Positions 1-9,254 of a stretch of DNA of 64,000 bases are shown piece by piece. The DNA is from Methylobacterium currus (GTDB lineage: Bacteria > Pseudomonadota > Alphaproteobacteria > Rhizobiales > Beijerinckiaceae). The first letter of the stretch is position 1. Every line of letters begins with the position of its first letter. The notes beneath the pieces were generated by a model. That model was not told the DNA's origin, searched no databases, and saw only the letters and a program-made list of their open reading frames with translations. A program made the position numbers and the translations under genes. The DNA lies in NCBI RefSeq assembly GCF_003058325.1, contig NZ_CP028843.1, positions 22,501 to 86,500 of the forward strand. Direction: 5' to 3'.

Positions 1-56
1 GGGCGATTGTCGCGGCCCGTCTCATGGGTGGCGTCATACCTCCCTCCGTCGGTCTC

Positions 57-84
57 GCCCTCCCCGCCGGGAGCGGGAGGGCTG
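57..84. terminator. GC-rich hairpin downstream of the glycosyltransferase gene
   Basis: The arms GCCCTCCC and GGGAGGGC face each other across a short loop, just past the stop codon of the minus-strand glycosyltransferase gene. There is no strong U-run, so terminator function is only an inference. I see no gene in the first 123 bases. Confidence 0.35.
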
Positions 85-123
85 ACCCGGAGGGTGATCC
101 CGCCCGCCCCTGCCGTCAAGCGA

Positions 124-1275
124 TTATGGAACCGTCGCCGGGGCGTCGGCGCCGAGGCGGGCGGGCTTGGCGCGGATGTCCATGGCGTTGCCGCGCCAGA
201 CGATGTCGCGGGCGACCCAGGCGGCGAGCCAGATCGGGATGAACAGGAGGTCGCGGGCGAGGCAGGCGAGCGGCCAGCGCCAGGAGCGCGGCCAGCCGTT
301 GCGGGCGGCGAGCCGCCACTCGGCGCCGTACCAGGCGGCGGCCGTCCCGAGCATCGCCGCGACGCCGGCGAGGCCCCCGCCCGCGGCCGGAAAGGCCGCC
401 AGCATCGGGATCACCGCGCCGGTGCCGATCTCGGGGGCGAAGAACAGCGGGAAGGTGACGCGGCGCAGGCGCGCCCAGCGCAGCTGGCGCGACCACACCT
501 CGGCGGCGCGGCGCGGCCCGAGGGGCTGGGCGAAGGGCGAGGCGACGAGGTGGACCTTGCGGCCCATCGCCCGCACCAGCTTGGTGGCGGCGGCGTCCTC
601 GGCGATCTCGGCGCCGAGCGCCCGGATACCTCCTTTCGCCTCCAGCAGCGGGCGGTACCAGAGCATGCTCTTGCCCTGCGCGAAGCCGAGGCCCAAGGCC
701 TCGCCGACATATTGCCAGCGCGCCTGGAGGGTATTGAGGAAGGCGCACTCGACCTCGGCCCAGAAGCTGCCCGGCCGCGTGCCGACCGGCGTCGAGCAGA
801 CGAGGCCGGTGCTCGGCCGCCAGGCGGCGCGCAAGCGCTGGATGTAGTCCGGCGGCATCAGCACGTTCGAATCGGCCAGGATGACCCAGTCGTGGCGCGC
901 CTCGTCCCAGCCGCGGATGCAATTGTTGAGCTTCGGGTTGTCGCTCACCCGCTCGTCGCCGACGATCAGCCGCGCGGGCACGTGCCGGTTCGCGGCGATC
1001 AGCCGCTCGACCAGCGGCACGATCGGGTCGGTGGCGCGGGCGACGCAGAAGATCAGCTCGTAGCGCGGATAGGCGAGGCGGAACCCTGAGCCCAGCGTCT
1101 CCTCGCTGTAGGTCTCCAGGCCGCAGACCGGTCGCACCACCGTCACCGGGGCCTCCTCAAGCCCGAACGCCGCCGGATCGCGCCGGCCGAGGCGGCGAAG
1201 CGCGATCGCGAGGCTCGCGAGGTTGATCACCGTGAGGGCGAGGCAGATGATGGCGGCGATGCCGGTACCGGTCAT
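124..1275 (-). CDS. GT21 glycosyltransferase (ceramide glucosyltransferase / HpnI-like)
   Basis: This 383-residue membrane glycosyltransferase probably transfers a sugar onto a lipid acceptor at the inner membrane. It has an N-terminal hydrophobic segment (residues about 5-25), then a GT-A fold with the nucleotide-sugar/metal motifs LADSN and EDAAA, and the acceptor-site QxxRW signature as RQLRW. Hydrophobic segments follow near the C terminus. That order is typical of family 21 ceramide glucosyltransferases and of the hopanoid-associated HpnI. The acceptor could be a sphingolipid-like ceramide or a hopanoid. No hopanoid genes are visible nearby, so I cannot choose between them. The start at 1275 is preferred because the membrane segment begins right after it; longer in-frame extensions look like noise. 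Confidence 0.85.
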   Translation of the reverse strand: MTGTGIAAIICLALTVINLASLAIALRRLGRRDPAAFGLEEAPVTVVRPVCGLETYSEETLGSGFRLAYPRYELIFCVARATDPIVPLVERLIAANRHVPARLIVGDERVSDNPKLNNCIRGWDEARHDWVILADSNVLMPPDYIQRLRAAWRPSTGLVCSTPVGTRPGSFWAEVECAFLNTLQARWQYVGEALGLGFAQGKSMLWYRPLLEAKGGIRALGAEIAEDAAATKLVRAMGRKVHLVASPFAQPLGPRRAAEVWSRQLRWARLRRVTFPLFFAPEIGTGAVIPMLAAFPAAGGGLAGVAAMLGTAAAWYGAEWRLAARNGWPRSWRWPLACLARDLLFIPIWLAAWVARDIVWRGNAMDIRAKPARLGADAPATVP

Positions 1276-1454
1276 GCGGATCCTCCCGGGCCGGTGCCGA
1301 CCCGCGCCCTGTCTTCCCCTCAAACAGACGGGCTGTTGCAACCGTATGACGGTGGCGCAGCCTCGAACCCCTGTGTTCTGTTCCGGCACCACCCTGGACC
1401 CGGATTCCGGCCCAGCTCAATTTCTTCGCGAAACCGCCAACCGACGAGCCCGGC

Positions 1455-3557
1455 ATGTCTCTGCCCCCCCATTCGCCGACCCCCGATTCCCGCCCGACCC
1501 TCCAGGCTCCCGACCACGATCCCCATCTCTGGCTCGAGGAGATCGACGGGGAGCGGGCGCTCGCCTGGGTCGAGGCGCAGAACGCCGACACGCTCGCGGC
1601 CTATGCCGACGGACGCACCGCCGCCGACCGCGACGGCCTGAAGGCCGCCCTCGACCGGCCGGACAAGATCCCGGGCGTGACCCGGCGCGGCGGTCTCCTC
1701 TACAACCTGTGGCAGGATGCCGAACATCCCCGCGGCCTGTGGCGGCGCACGACGCAGGACGAGTACCGCAAGCCCGAGCCCACCTGGGACGTGCTCCTCG
1801 ACCTCGATGCGCTCGCCCGCGACGAGGGCGAGGACTGGGTGTGGAGCGGCGCCGCGAGCCTGCCGGGCAGCCACGCCCGCGCCCTGGTCCAGCTCTCCCG
1901 GGGCGGCGGCGACGCGACCGTGGTGCGCGAGTTCGATCTGCCCGAGCGCCGCTTCGTCGAGGGCGGCTTCACGCTGCCGGAAGCCAAGAGCATCCCGGTC
2001 TGGCTCGATCCCGACACGCTGCTGCTCGCCAGTCCCCTCGGCGGCCCGGAGCACGCGACGCCCGCAGGCTATGCCCGCACCGTGCGGCTGTGGCGGCGCG
2101 GCACCGACCCGCTTGCAGCCCCGGTGATCTTCTCCGCCGGCCCCACCAGCATGGTCGCCTACGGCTACCCGGACCGCGAGGCGGCGCCGGAGCGCCTGGT
2201 CTTCGTCGAGCGCACCGGCTTCTTCGACGGCACGGTCGATCTCGGCGACCGCTCCGGGCCGAAGACCCGCCTCGACATCCCGACCGATGCCGACGCCCAT
2301 TGGCACCGCGGCTCCCTCGCCATCCGCACCCGCACCCCGTGGGAGGTGGGCGGCACGACCCACCCGGCCGACAGCGTGCTCGGCATCGGGCTCGACGCCT
2401 TCCTGGCCGGGGACAGGAACTTCCAAGTCCTGTTCTCCCCCGGCCCGCGCCGGGCGCTGCAGGGCTTCTTCTGGACCGGCGGGCAGCTCGTCATCTCGGT
2501 CCTCGACGACCTGAAGGCGGTGTTCCCGGTCTTCACCCCTTCGGCGGGCGGGTGGGCGGAGAGCCGCGTCGCCGGCCTGCCGGAGCTCGGCGTCGTCAGC
2601 GTGTGGTCGATGGACGGCGAGGAGGAGGAATCGAACGGCGACCTCCTGGTGGCCGCCAACGACCCCGTCACCCCCTCGACCCTGCTGACCACGCGGCCCG
2701 GCCTCGCCGCCCCGACGCTCCTGAAGCAGGCCCCTGCCCTGTTCGAGGCCGACGGCCTGGTGGTGACGCGGCACGAGGCTTTGTCGAGCGACGGCGAGCG
2801 CATCCCCTACGTCCAGGCCGGCCCTCCGGCTGAGACCGGCGAGGCCCCGGTGCACCTCTCCGGCTATGGCGGCTTCCAGGTCACGAACCTCGCCGGCTAT
2901 TCGGCGGTGCTCGGCCGGCTCTGGCTCGCCAAGGGCGGCACCCGGGTGGTGGCCAATCTCCGCGGCGGCGGCGAGTTCGGCACCCGCTGGCACGAGGCCG
3001 GACGGCGCGAGGGCAAGGCCCTCACCCACGACGATTTCGCCGCGGTGGCCGCCGACCTGGTGCGCCGCGGCGTGACGCGGCCCGGCCGCATCGCGGCCGA
3101 GGGCGGCTCGAATGGTGGGCTCCTCATCGCCAACATGCTGACGCGCTATCCGGAGCGCTTCGGCGCGCTGTTCTGCACCGTGCCGCTGATCGACATGCGG
3201 CGCTACACCAAGCTTCTGGCCGGCGCGAGCTGGATCGCCGAGTACGGCGACCCGGACAAGCCGGAGGACTGGGCCTTCCTCCAGCACATCTCCGCCTACC
3301 ACGTGGCGGAGGCCGGAAAGCCCTACCCGCCGATCCTGATCGCCACGACGCGGCGCGACGACCGGGTGCATCCGGGCCATGCCCGCAAGATGGCAGCGAA
3401 GCTCCAGGCCCTCGGCTACCCCGCCCGCTTCTACGAGCCCGAGGCCGGCGGCCATTCCCACGGCAAGAACAGCGCCGAGACCGCCGCCTTCGCGGCTTTG
3501 GGCGCCGCCTTCCTGCGCCGGGCGATCGGCTGGGAGCCGGAGGTGGCCGGGACCTGA
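1455..3557 (+). CDS. Prolyl oligopeptidase family serine peptidase (S9A)
   Basis: This 700-residue protein has the family layout: an N-terminal helix and beta-propeller domain (about 20-440) followed by an alpha/beta-hydrolase domain. The nucleophile sits in GGSNGG (Ser near residue 551), the acid in RRDDRVH (Asp near 635) and the histidine in GGHSHG (near 667). All three triad residues are present, so the enzyme should cut short peptides, usually after proline. No signal peptide is seen, which suggests a cytoplasmic location, although some family members are periplasmic. It is transcribed divergently from the glycosyltransferase, with about 180 bases between the two starts. Confidence 0.93.
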   Translation: MSLPPHSPTPDSRPTLQAPDHDPHLWLEEIDGERALAWVEAQNADTLAAYADGRTAADRDGLKAALDRPDKIPGVTRRGGLLYNLWQDAEHPRGLWRRTTQDEYRKPEPTWDVLLDLDALARDEGEDWVWSGAASLPGSHARALVQLSRGGGDATVVREFDLPERRFVEGGFTLPEAKSIPVWLDPDTLLLASPLGGPEHATPAGYARTVRLWRRGTDPLAAPVIFSAGPTSMVAYGYPDREAAPERLVFVERTGFFDGTVDLGDRSGPKTRLDIPTDADAHWHRGSLAIRTRTPWEVGGTTHPADSVLGIGLDAFLAGDRNFQVLFSPGPRRALQGFFWTGGQLVISVLDDLKAVFPVFTPSAGGWAESRVAGLPELGVVSVWSMDGEEEESNGDLLVAANDPVTPSTLLTTRPGLAAPTLLKQAPALFEADGLVVTRHEALSSDGERIPYVQAGPPAETGEAPVHLSGYGGFQVTNLAGYSAVLGRLWLAKGGTRVVANLRGGGEFGTRWHEAGRREGKALTHDDFAAVAADLVRRGVTRPGRIAAEGGSNGGLLIANMLTRYPERFGALFCTVPLIDMRRYTKLLAGASWIAEYGDPDKPEDWAFLQHISAYHVAEAGKPYPPILIATTRRDDRVHPGHARKMAAKLQALGYPARFYEPEAGGHSHGKNSAETAAFAALGAAFLRRAIGWEPEVAGT

Positions 3558-3666
3558 TGGTTTCTGCGCAGTAAAACCCGGGAACCTGAGCGCGGCGCGC
3601 ACGTCATTCCGGCAGCCAAGCGTGGCATATCGCCTCCGCCTCCTGCCGGATAAAGGATTCTTCACG

Positions 3667-4308
3667 ATGCGCGCCGCAGCAGCTCTCCTCGTCACCCTCT
3701 GCGTGGCGGGGGCCAGCGTCGGGGCCACCGAGGCGCGGGCCGGGATCCTGATCCGGGTCGACAAGACGACCCAGCGCATGACCGTGACCCGGGACGGGCA
3801 GACGCTCTACGACTGGCCGGTCTCCACCGGCATGACCGGCTACACCACGCCGCGGGGCGCCTTCTCGCCCTCGCGCATGGTGGTCGATTACCGCTCGCGC
3901 GAGTGGGACGACGCGCCGATGCCGCACGCGATCTTCTTCACCGGGCGCGGCCACGCCATCCACGGCAGCAGCCATACCGGCCGCCTCGGCACCCCCGCCT
4001 CGCACGGCTGCGTGCGCCTCGCCCCGGGCAAGGCCGCGACCCTCTATGCCCTCGTCAAGGCGGAGGGCATGGGCAACACGAGGGTGGTGATCGGCGGCGA
4101 CGAGACCGCCGTCGCCGGCCGGGCGACGGCGCGCCGGGAGGCCGGGATGCGTCGGGAGCGCCTCGACGAGGAGGGTTTCGTGCAGGCCCCCCGCGTCGCG
4201 CGTCGCCGCTCCACCGATCCGTGGAGCGACGGCGGCTGGCAGCCGGTGGGGGCGACCTACCCCTCGGCCTACGGGGCGACGTACTATTCCTACGGTCCGT
4301 CGTACTGA
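3667..4308 (+). CDS. L,D-transpeptidase (YkuD family), exported
   Basis: The protein has 213 residues. A signal peptide (residues 1-26, cut near ATEARA) is followed by the YkuD catalytic domain (about 28-145). The signature HGSSHTG...SHGCVRL is visible, with the nucleophilic Cys near residue 115. Such enzymes make meso-diaminopimelate cross-links in peptidoglycan or attach proteins to it. The C-terminal tail is rich in Arg, then Tyr/Ser/Gly, and looks disordered. The reading frame extends upstream, but the ATG at 3667 directly precedes the signal peptide. Confidence 0.92.
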   Translation: MRAAAALLVTLCVAGASVGATEARAGILIRVDKTTQRMTVTRDGQTLYDWPVSTGMTGYTTPRGAFSPSRMVVDYRSREWDDAPMPHAIFFTGRGHAIHGSSHTGRLGTPASHGCVRLAPGKAATLYALVKAEGMGNTRVVIGGDETAVAGRATARREAGMRRERLDEEGFVQAPRVARRRSTDPWSDGGWQPVGATYPSAYGATYYSYGPSY

Positions 4309-4396
4309 GCCCGGGCGGCGTGGCAAGTGCGGCTTGCCGAAAGCGACCCCGCGCGACACCTAGGGCCCACGCCGCCGCGAGGGAGCAGGCCCCGGA

Positions 4397-4774
4397 ATGC
4401 GCAGCCTGTTCGTCCTCGTCTCGATCGCGGTCGCGCTCGGCTTCGTCGTCAGCGGCTTCATCAACAGCCTGGACGACCGCGCGCTCGCCCGCAGCGAGCG
4501 CGAGGCGCAGATGCGGGTCGGCGTCGTGGTGGCGGACCATGCCCGCCAGCTCGGCCTGTCGCAGGACTGGGTCGCCTATTGCCGGGCCGAGACCCGGCGC
4601 AAGCTCGCCGCCTATCCGAAGGACGGCTCGATCCCGTTCGGCCTGCGCTATTCCAGCGCCGGCACCGAGGAGGTCGAGCGGGCGATCCGCGAGCGCGAGA
4701 CCTACGAGCGCCAGGACCAGATCCTGTGCCTGACGCAATTGCCGGCGAGCCTGCGCGACCAGGTCGCGCCGTAG
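4397..4774 (+). CDS. Small membrane-anchored protein of unknown function
   Basis: This 125-residue protein is not a family I recognise. Residues 4-23 form a single hydrophobic N-terminal anchor or uncleaved signal. A charged periplasmic-type region follows, with two cysteines (in AYCRAE and ILCLTQ) that could form a disulfide. It lies 88 bases downstream of the L,D-transpeptidase on the same strand and may share its transcript. The stop codon is directly followed by a palindromic repeat. Confidence 0.6.
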   Translation: MRSLFVLVSIAVALGFVVSGFINSLDDRALARSEREAQMRVGVVVADHARQLGLSQDWVAYCRAETRRKLAAYPKDGSIPFGLRYSSAGTEEVERAIRERETYERQDQILCLTQLPASLRDQVAP

Positions 4775-4776
4775 CA

Positions 4777-4901
4777 ATACCAACGGCCTAAGATGCTGAC
4801 GCATCAGGCCGTTGACCCATCTCGAATTTTCGATGTCAACCCAGAGGCTTGGCGAAAATTCGAGACCGGAACCAAAGGTCGTTTCCAACGACCGTTGGTA
4901 T
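4777..4901. repeat. 125-bp palindromic intergenic element (MITE/REP-like)
   Basis: The ends are perfect 10-bp inverted repeats, ATACCAACGG at 4777-4786 and CCGTTGGTAT at 4892-4901. Inside are three further hairpins: AACGGCCT/AGGCCGTT around a GATGC/GCATC core (4782-4813), CTCGAATTTTCG/CGAAAATTCGAG (4821-4832 and 4853-4864), and GGTCGTT/AACGACC (4878-4892). The layered symmetry and the AT-richer interior mark it as a small non-coding mobile or structural repeat between convergent genes. It may also serve as a bidirectional terminator. Confidence 0.75.
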
Positions 4902-4907
4902 AACCGC

Positions 4908-5771
4908 CTACAATCCGTAGCGGGCGAAGGCCGCGCGCTCGTCGAGGGCGAAGAGCGCGCCCTCGATCGCCGCGAGACCGACCGCCCCCGGCTCGCGCCG
5001 GCGCAGCAGCCGCGCCAGGAGGCCGCCGCGGACCTGCTCGACGACGGGCAGCTTGAGATTGTCGCCGAAGCGGGCGCGCAGGACCGAGCGGACGTCGCCG
5101 TGACCGTCGACGAGGCCGAGCGCCAGGCCCTGGCGCCCGGTCCAGACCGCTCCGGAAAAAAGCTCGTCGGGGTCGCCCGTGAGGGCGGGCCGGCGGCTCC
5201 GGACCAGCTCCGTGAACATCGCCTGCACGTCGGCCTGGATGGTCTTCAGGCGCGCGACGTCGTCCGGGTTCTCCGGCCGGAACGGATCGAGCATCGCCTT
5301 GGCCCGGCCCGCGGTGTGAACCCGGCGCTCGACGCCGAGGCGCTCGATCAGCCCGGTGAAGCCGAACCCCGCCGAGACCACCCCGATCGAGCCGACGAGG
5401 GACGAGGGGTCGCAGAAGATCTCGTCCGCCGCGCAGGCGATCATGTAGCCGCCGGAGGCCGCGACGTCCTCCACGAAGGCGAGGACCGGCACCCCGGCCT
5501 CGGCGGCGAGGGCCCGGATGCGGCGGAAGATCAGGTGCGACTGCGCCGCCGAGCCGCCGGGCGAGTTGATGACGAGCGCCACCGCCCGGATCCCCTTCAT
5601 GCCGAAGGCCCGCTCCAGCGCCGGGGCGCAGGCGCCGAGCGAGAGGCCGGCCCGCAGGGGCGAGACCGCCCCGATGGCGCCGCTCAGGCGCACGACCGGC
5701 ACCACCGGGTGACGGCGAGCCCAACGTTCGGGCAGGAAGGCGCGCAGGGCGGTGAGGGGCCGGAACGGCAT
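4908..5771 (-). CDS. S49 family signal-peptide peptidase (SppA/SohB-like)
   Basis: This is a 287-residue single-domain S49 serine protease. Family features are INSPGG (residues near 75-80), the nucleophile in AASGGYM, the VGSIGVV strand, and the general-base lysine in GRAKAMLDPF. It should degrade signal peptides or other membrane-derived fragments. The N terminus lacks a long hydrophobic anchor, so membrane association is uncertain. The ATG at 5771 is preferred; a start 16 codons upstream would add an Arg-rich stretch with no family match. Confidence 0.9.
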   Translation of the reverse strand: MPFRPLTALRAFLPERWARRHPVVPVVRLSGAIGAVSPLRAGLSLGACAPALERAFGMKGIRAVALVINSPGGSAAQSHLIFRRIRALAAEAGVPVLAFVEDVAASGGYMIACAADEIFCDPSSLVGSIGVVSAGFGFTGLIERLGVERRVHTAGRAKAMLDPFRPENPDDVARLKTIQADVQAMFTELVRSRRPALTGDPDELFSGAVWTGRQGLALGLVDGHGDVRSVLRARFGDNLKLPVVEQVRGGLLARLLRRREPGAVGLAAIEGALFALDERAAFARYGL

Positions 5772-6127
5772 GGCGGGGCGGGGTCTCCGATGGCGAGCCC
5801 GACAGGTAGCGGAGCGCACGGCCCCGGCAAGCGAGCCGGAAGCCTCCGAGCCAGGGTCGCGGGCCAGGGTCGCGGGCCAGGGCCGGGATCCTGTCCGCAG
5901 CGACCCTGACCCCAGGAAGCCAGATCAACCGCAAGCTTCAAGTCGACCGCAAGTTTTTCGCCGGCATCGATTGAAGCGGGGCCGGGCGGGTCTAGATGAT
6001 CCGCCAGCGCCCGTCGCTCGTCCGGTGGGCGTGCCGCCGATCCGTCACAGGCGGGAACGAGCCTCCTCGCACCGTACAGAAGGGGCGCCGGCGGCACTCG
6101 CCGCGCCGCCCGAGGGAGACCGACATC
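5772..6127. other. Intergenic region between divergent genes with a short tandem repeat
   Basis: No gene is seen here. A GC-rich tandem repeat built on GCCAGGGTCGCGG lies at about 5850-5885. Promoters for the S49 protease (leftward) and the Tyr/Arg-rich protein (rightward) must lie in this interval, but I could not assign -35/-10 boxes. Confidence 0.5.
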
Positions 6128-6457
6128 ATGCGTGCCCTTCGATGGATCAGCCTGGTCCTGACCCTGCTCGTCGCCGGGCTCGGGCTCGGCACCAGCCGCA
6201 GCTCCGCCGCCGCCTTGCCGAGCGCCGGCGCCCTCGCCGCCGAGGCCAGCGCCGCCGCGCCGCTGGTGGACAAGGCCTATTACTACCGCCGCTACTACCG
6301 CTACCGGCCGTATCGCCGGTATTACGGCTATCGCCCTTATCGCCGCTACTACTACCGTCCGTACTACCGGCGCGCCTACCGCCCGTATTACCGCCGGTAC
6401 TATCGGCCGTATTACCGGCCGTACCGCCGGGTCTACGGCCCGCGCTTCTACTTCTAG
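6128..6457 (+). CDS. Secreted Tyr/Arg-rich low-complexity protein
   Basis: The protein has 109 residues. Residues 1-27 form a signal peptide ending in an Ala-rich cleavage region. After a short Ala-rich linker, residues about 50-109 consist almost only of Tyr, Arg and Pro in YRRYYRPYYR-type repeats, ending in PRFYF. Proteins of this kind are common and uncharacterised in Methylobacterium relatives. A role in envelope or surface binding, perhaps through stacking and cation-pi contacts, is only a guess. The ATG at 6128 directly precedes the signal peptide. Confidence 0.75.
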   Translation: MRALRWISLVLTLLVAGLGLGTSRSSAAALPSAGALAAEASAAAPLVDKAYYYRRYYRYRPYRRYYGYRPYRRYYYRPYYRRAYRPYYRRYYRPYYRPYRRVYGPRFYF

Positions 6458-6992
6458 CCGGAGCCGTCCGCGGGAGCGGCCGACCGGCCTCTCCGCATCC
6501 GGCCGGGCGCGGATCGGGTGATCCGCGCCACCCTCACGCAGCGGAGCCTGCTGCGGGGCCAAGCAGATCCGGATGCCTGCCCTTGCGACGGCTGGCAGAT
6601 CTGACCCGCATTCGCCGGGACAACTCTCGGCGGTGGCGCCGCACAGGAATACAATCCAGTCGGCCCGCTCCGGAGTATTCCCGGCTTTGGACTCGGCGAC
6701 CGAGATCTATTCCGTCCGTGACGGGCGGGCGACCCGGCGGTCCCGGGCCGATCTGGCCGGCCCATGTACCACCTCGGGACCCGGACGGCAGAACCCGGTC
6801 ACACCGGCGTCACAGTTTCGACGTTAGAACGTTGGTTCCCTACAGGTGTTTACTCAGAGTTAAGCTCGCAAACCCCATCCTCGCCTGAGACCGAGACCGA
6901 CCCTGGTTTCAAAATCGGGGGAGCCCTCCGGCTCCCCATGCCGCGGGAGCCGGCCTCACGGCCGGACATCGTGCGCCGCGGGAGATGGGCAG
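6458..6992 (+). other. 535-bp non-coding gap upstream of the HD-GYP regulator
   Basis: No coding region is convincing here. The last 150 bases are less GC-rich and contain the dyad AACGTTAGAACGTT near 6819-6832 and the stretch GTTTACTCAGAGTTAAGC near 6848. These are plausible promoter territory for the gene at 6993, but I cannot define the boxes. Confidence 0.4.
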
Positions 6993-8126
6993 ATGGACGT
7001 ACTCGTCATTGACGACAGCCAGGCGGTGCTGACTCAGATCAAGCGGCTGCTGGAGCAGGACCGGCAGACGGTCACCTCCATCTTCCGGAATCCGATCCTG
7101 GCGCTCGACGAGGCGCGGATGCGCGCCTTCGACCTCGTGCTGGTCGACTACAACATGCCCGAGATGGACGGAGTGACCGTCATCCGCCAGCTGCGGGGGA
7201 TCGCGCACTACGCGCAGGTGCCGGTCGTGATGATCACCAGCGAGGTGAGCGACGCGGTGCGCCTCGCCGCCCTCGATGCGGGGGCCACCGACTTCCTCGA
7301 CAAGCGCATCGGCCGCGTCGAGCTCCAAGTCCGGCTGCGCAACCTGGTGCGGCTGGCCAAAGCCGTGCGCCGCCTCGACGACCAGGCCTCCTGGCTCGCC
7401 GGCGAGGTCGAGAAGGCGGTGCGCACCTTACGCGAACGCGAGGCCGAGATCATCTTCCGCCTCTCGCTGGCGGTCGAATACCGGGACAACGACACCGGCG
7501 ACCATACCTGGCGCGTCGCCCGCTACAGCCAGATCATGGCCGAGGCACTGGGCCTCGACGCCGATCTGTGCCGCCGCGTCTATCTCGCGGCCCCGCTCCA
7601 CGACGTCGGCAAGGTGGCGATCCCCGATGGCGTGCTGCTCAAGCCCGGCCGCCTCGACGAGGACGAATTCGCGCTGATCCGCACCCATGCGGCGATCGGC
7701 AAGCGCATCCTGGGCGGCAGCAATTGCGAATTGATCGGCCTCGCGGCGGAGATCGCCGAATCCCACCACGAGCGCTGGGATGGGGGCGGCTATCCGCAAG
7801 GATTGTCCGGCGAGGCGATCCCGCTCGCCGCCCGGATCGTCGCCGTCGCCGACGTGTTCGACGCGCTGACCACCCGGCGCCCCTACAAGGCGGCGATGCC
7901 CCTCGACAGGGCGCGGGCCTGCATCGAGGCGGAGAGCGGCCGCCACTTCGACCCGGCCTGCGTCGCCGCGTTCCTGTCGCGCTGGGACGACATCGTGACG
8001 GTCGGCGCCGGCGCCGCCGCGCCCCTGCGCGACGTCCCGTTCCGGATCGAGCCCTGGGCCCGGGTGCCGTCACTCCCCCGGGAGGTCCCCGCGGGAGCCG
8101 CACCGCGCGAGGACGAGGCGGCCTGA
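6993..8126 (+). CDS. Response regulator with HD-GYP cyclic-di-GMP phosphodiesterase output (RpfG-like)
   Basis: The protein has 377 residues. Residues 1-125 are a receiver domain with acidic pair DD at 7-8, phosphoacceptor Asp52 in [10 protein letters not shown], and Lys104. A short helical linker leads to an HD-GYP domain (about 150-345) with intact HD (203-204, in LHDVGK) and the signature [11 protein letters not shown]. All metal-binding and GYP residues expected of an active c-di-GMP hydrolase are present. It should lower c-di-GMP when phosphorylated by a partner kinase. No kinase is directly adjacent, so it is an orphan regulator. The C-terminal tail (about 350-377) is Pro/Ala-rich. Confidence 0.93.
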   Translation: MDVLVIDDSQAVLTQIKRLLEQDRQTVTSIFRNPILALDEARMRAFDLVLVDYNMPEMDGVTVIRQLRGIAHYAQVPVVMITSEVSDAVRLAALDAGATDFLDKRIGRVELQVRLRNLVRLAKAVRRLDDQASWLAGEVEKAVRTLREREAEIIFRLSLAVEYRDNDTGDHTWRVARYSQIMAEALGLDADLCRRVYLAAPLHDVGKVAIPDGVLLKPGRLDEDEFALIRTHAAIGKRILGGSNCELIGLAAEIAESHHERWDGGGYPQGLSGEAIPLAARIVAVADVFDALTTRRPYKAAMPLDRARACIEAESGRHFDPACVAAFLSRWDDIVTVGAGAAAPLRDVPFRIEPWARVPSLPREVPAGAAPREDEAA

Positions 8127-8134
8127 AACGGCGT

Positions 8135-9075
8135 CTAACCCGCCGGGGCCGGCAGGTCCGGCAGCCAGGCGGTGCCCTCCTCCAGCAGGAAGTCCCAGAA
8201 CGCCTGGCCGGCGGGGCTCAGCACCTTGTCGGCCCGGCGCACCGCGAACCAGTCGCGGCGGATCGGCAGGCCCTCGACGTCGAGGAGCACCAGACGGCCA
8301 TCGGCCACCTCGGCCGCCACGGTGTGGCCCGAGATCAGCGCGATGCCGAGGCCCGCCATCACCGTCTGCTTGATCGTCTCGTTCGAGCCGCTGTCGATGC
8401 CGATGCGGGCGCGCCGGATCAACAAGCCGGCCATGAACTCCTCGAACACCGTGCGGGTGCCCGAGCCGTTCTCGCGCAGCAGGAACGGCTCCTCGGCCAG
8501 TTCCGCGCGGGTCACGCCGGGCCGCCCGGCGAGGCGGTGGCCGGGGGCGGCGATCACCACCAGGGGATGGGGGCCGAAGATCTCGGCGGCGATCGGGAAG
8601 TCCCGCGGCGGGCGGCCCATCAGGGCGAGGTCGACCCGGTAGTCGCGCAGGGACTCGACGGTGGCGCCCCGGTTGCCGACCACGAGGTCGATCTCGACCC
8701 CCGGATGGGCCCGGGCGAAGCCGCCGACGATCCGGGGCGCGAAGTACTTCGCGGTCGAGACGACTCGAGCGAGACCCGGCCGCCCTGGCCGCCGCGCAGG
8801 GTCCGCAGCCGCTCGGTGCAGGTCTCCAGAACGGTACCGATGCTGTCGATCGCCCAGAGCAGCTCGCGGCCGGCATCGGTGGGCTTCAGGCCCGCATGGG
8901 TGCGGTCGAACAGGAGCAGGCCGATCTCGTCCTCGAGCCCCTTGATCCGAGCCGTCAGGGCCGCCGGGGTCACGTTCAGCTCCTGCGCCGCCCGGGTCAT
9001 GGTGCCGAGCCGCGCGATCGCCGCGACCGCGTGGAGCTGCTTGAGGGAGAGGTTGCGAATCCGGTCCTGCGCCAT
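8135..9075 (-). pseudogene. CbbR/QscR-type LysR regulator broken by a one-base frameshift
   Basis: The N-terminal part (from 9075) carries the LysR winged helix-turn-helix, NLSLKQLHAV...LNVTPAALTARI. The rest of the effector domain (to 8135) is in another frame. At about 8766 the plus strand reads GACTCGAG, where one extra C (GACTCCGAG) would restore a continuous LysR protein of about 310 residues reading VSL-G-VVSTAKYFAP. Both halves are otherwise well conserved, so the break is recent or a sequencing error. It is divergent from the FBPase-like and phosphoribulokinase genes. CbbR controls Calvin-cycle genes in autotrophs. Its relative QscR controls serine-cycle genes in Methylobacterium and is reported to respond to the phosphoribulokinase product RuBP. 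Starts upstream of 9075 add residues outside the family. Confidence 0.85.
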
Positions 9076-9143
9076 CCGGTTCCTCGGCCGCCGGCCGTGA
9101 GCGTGAGACTGATCCCGATCCGACATCGCGGCCCGTGCCGGCG

Positions 9144-9169
9144 CATCCCGTACTTCGGGACAGGATGAC
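9144..9169. repeat. Dyad in the LysR/FBPase-like divergent gap
   Basis: TCCCG (9146-9150) and CGGGA (9156-9160) form a perfect dyad between the divergent genes. It could be the LysR operator. However, the sequence CATCCCG...AGGATGAC also resembles the REP-like repeat found at 20342 and 24463, so it may be a degenerate copy of that repeat. Confidence 0.3.
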
Positions 9170-9254
9170 GGACCCTGGGTCCGGCGCCTAAGCTGCGATC
9201 GAGACCACGGTCAGGTCCAGCGGAACATTCTTGGGACGTTCTCGGGACTCGCAC

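Noticed and set aside
1320..3779. 819-residue open frame opposite the prolyl oligopeptidase gene
   Set aside because: No motif; the plus-strand gene has a complete catalytic triad.
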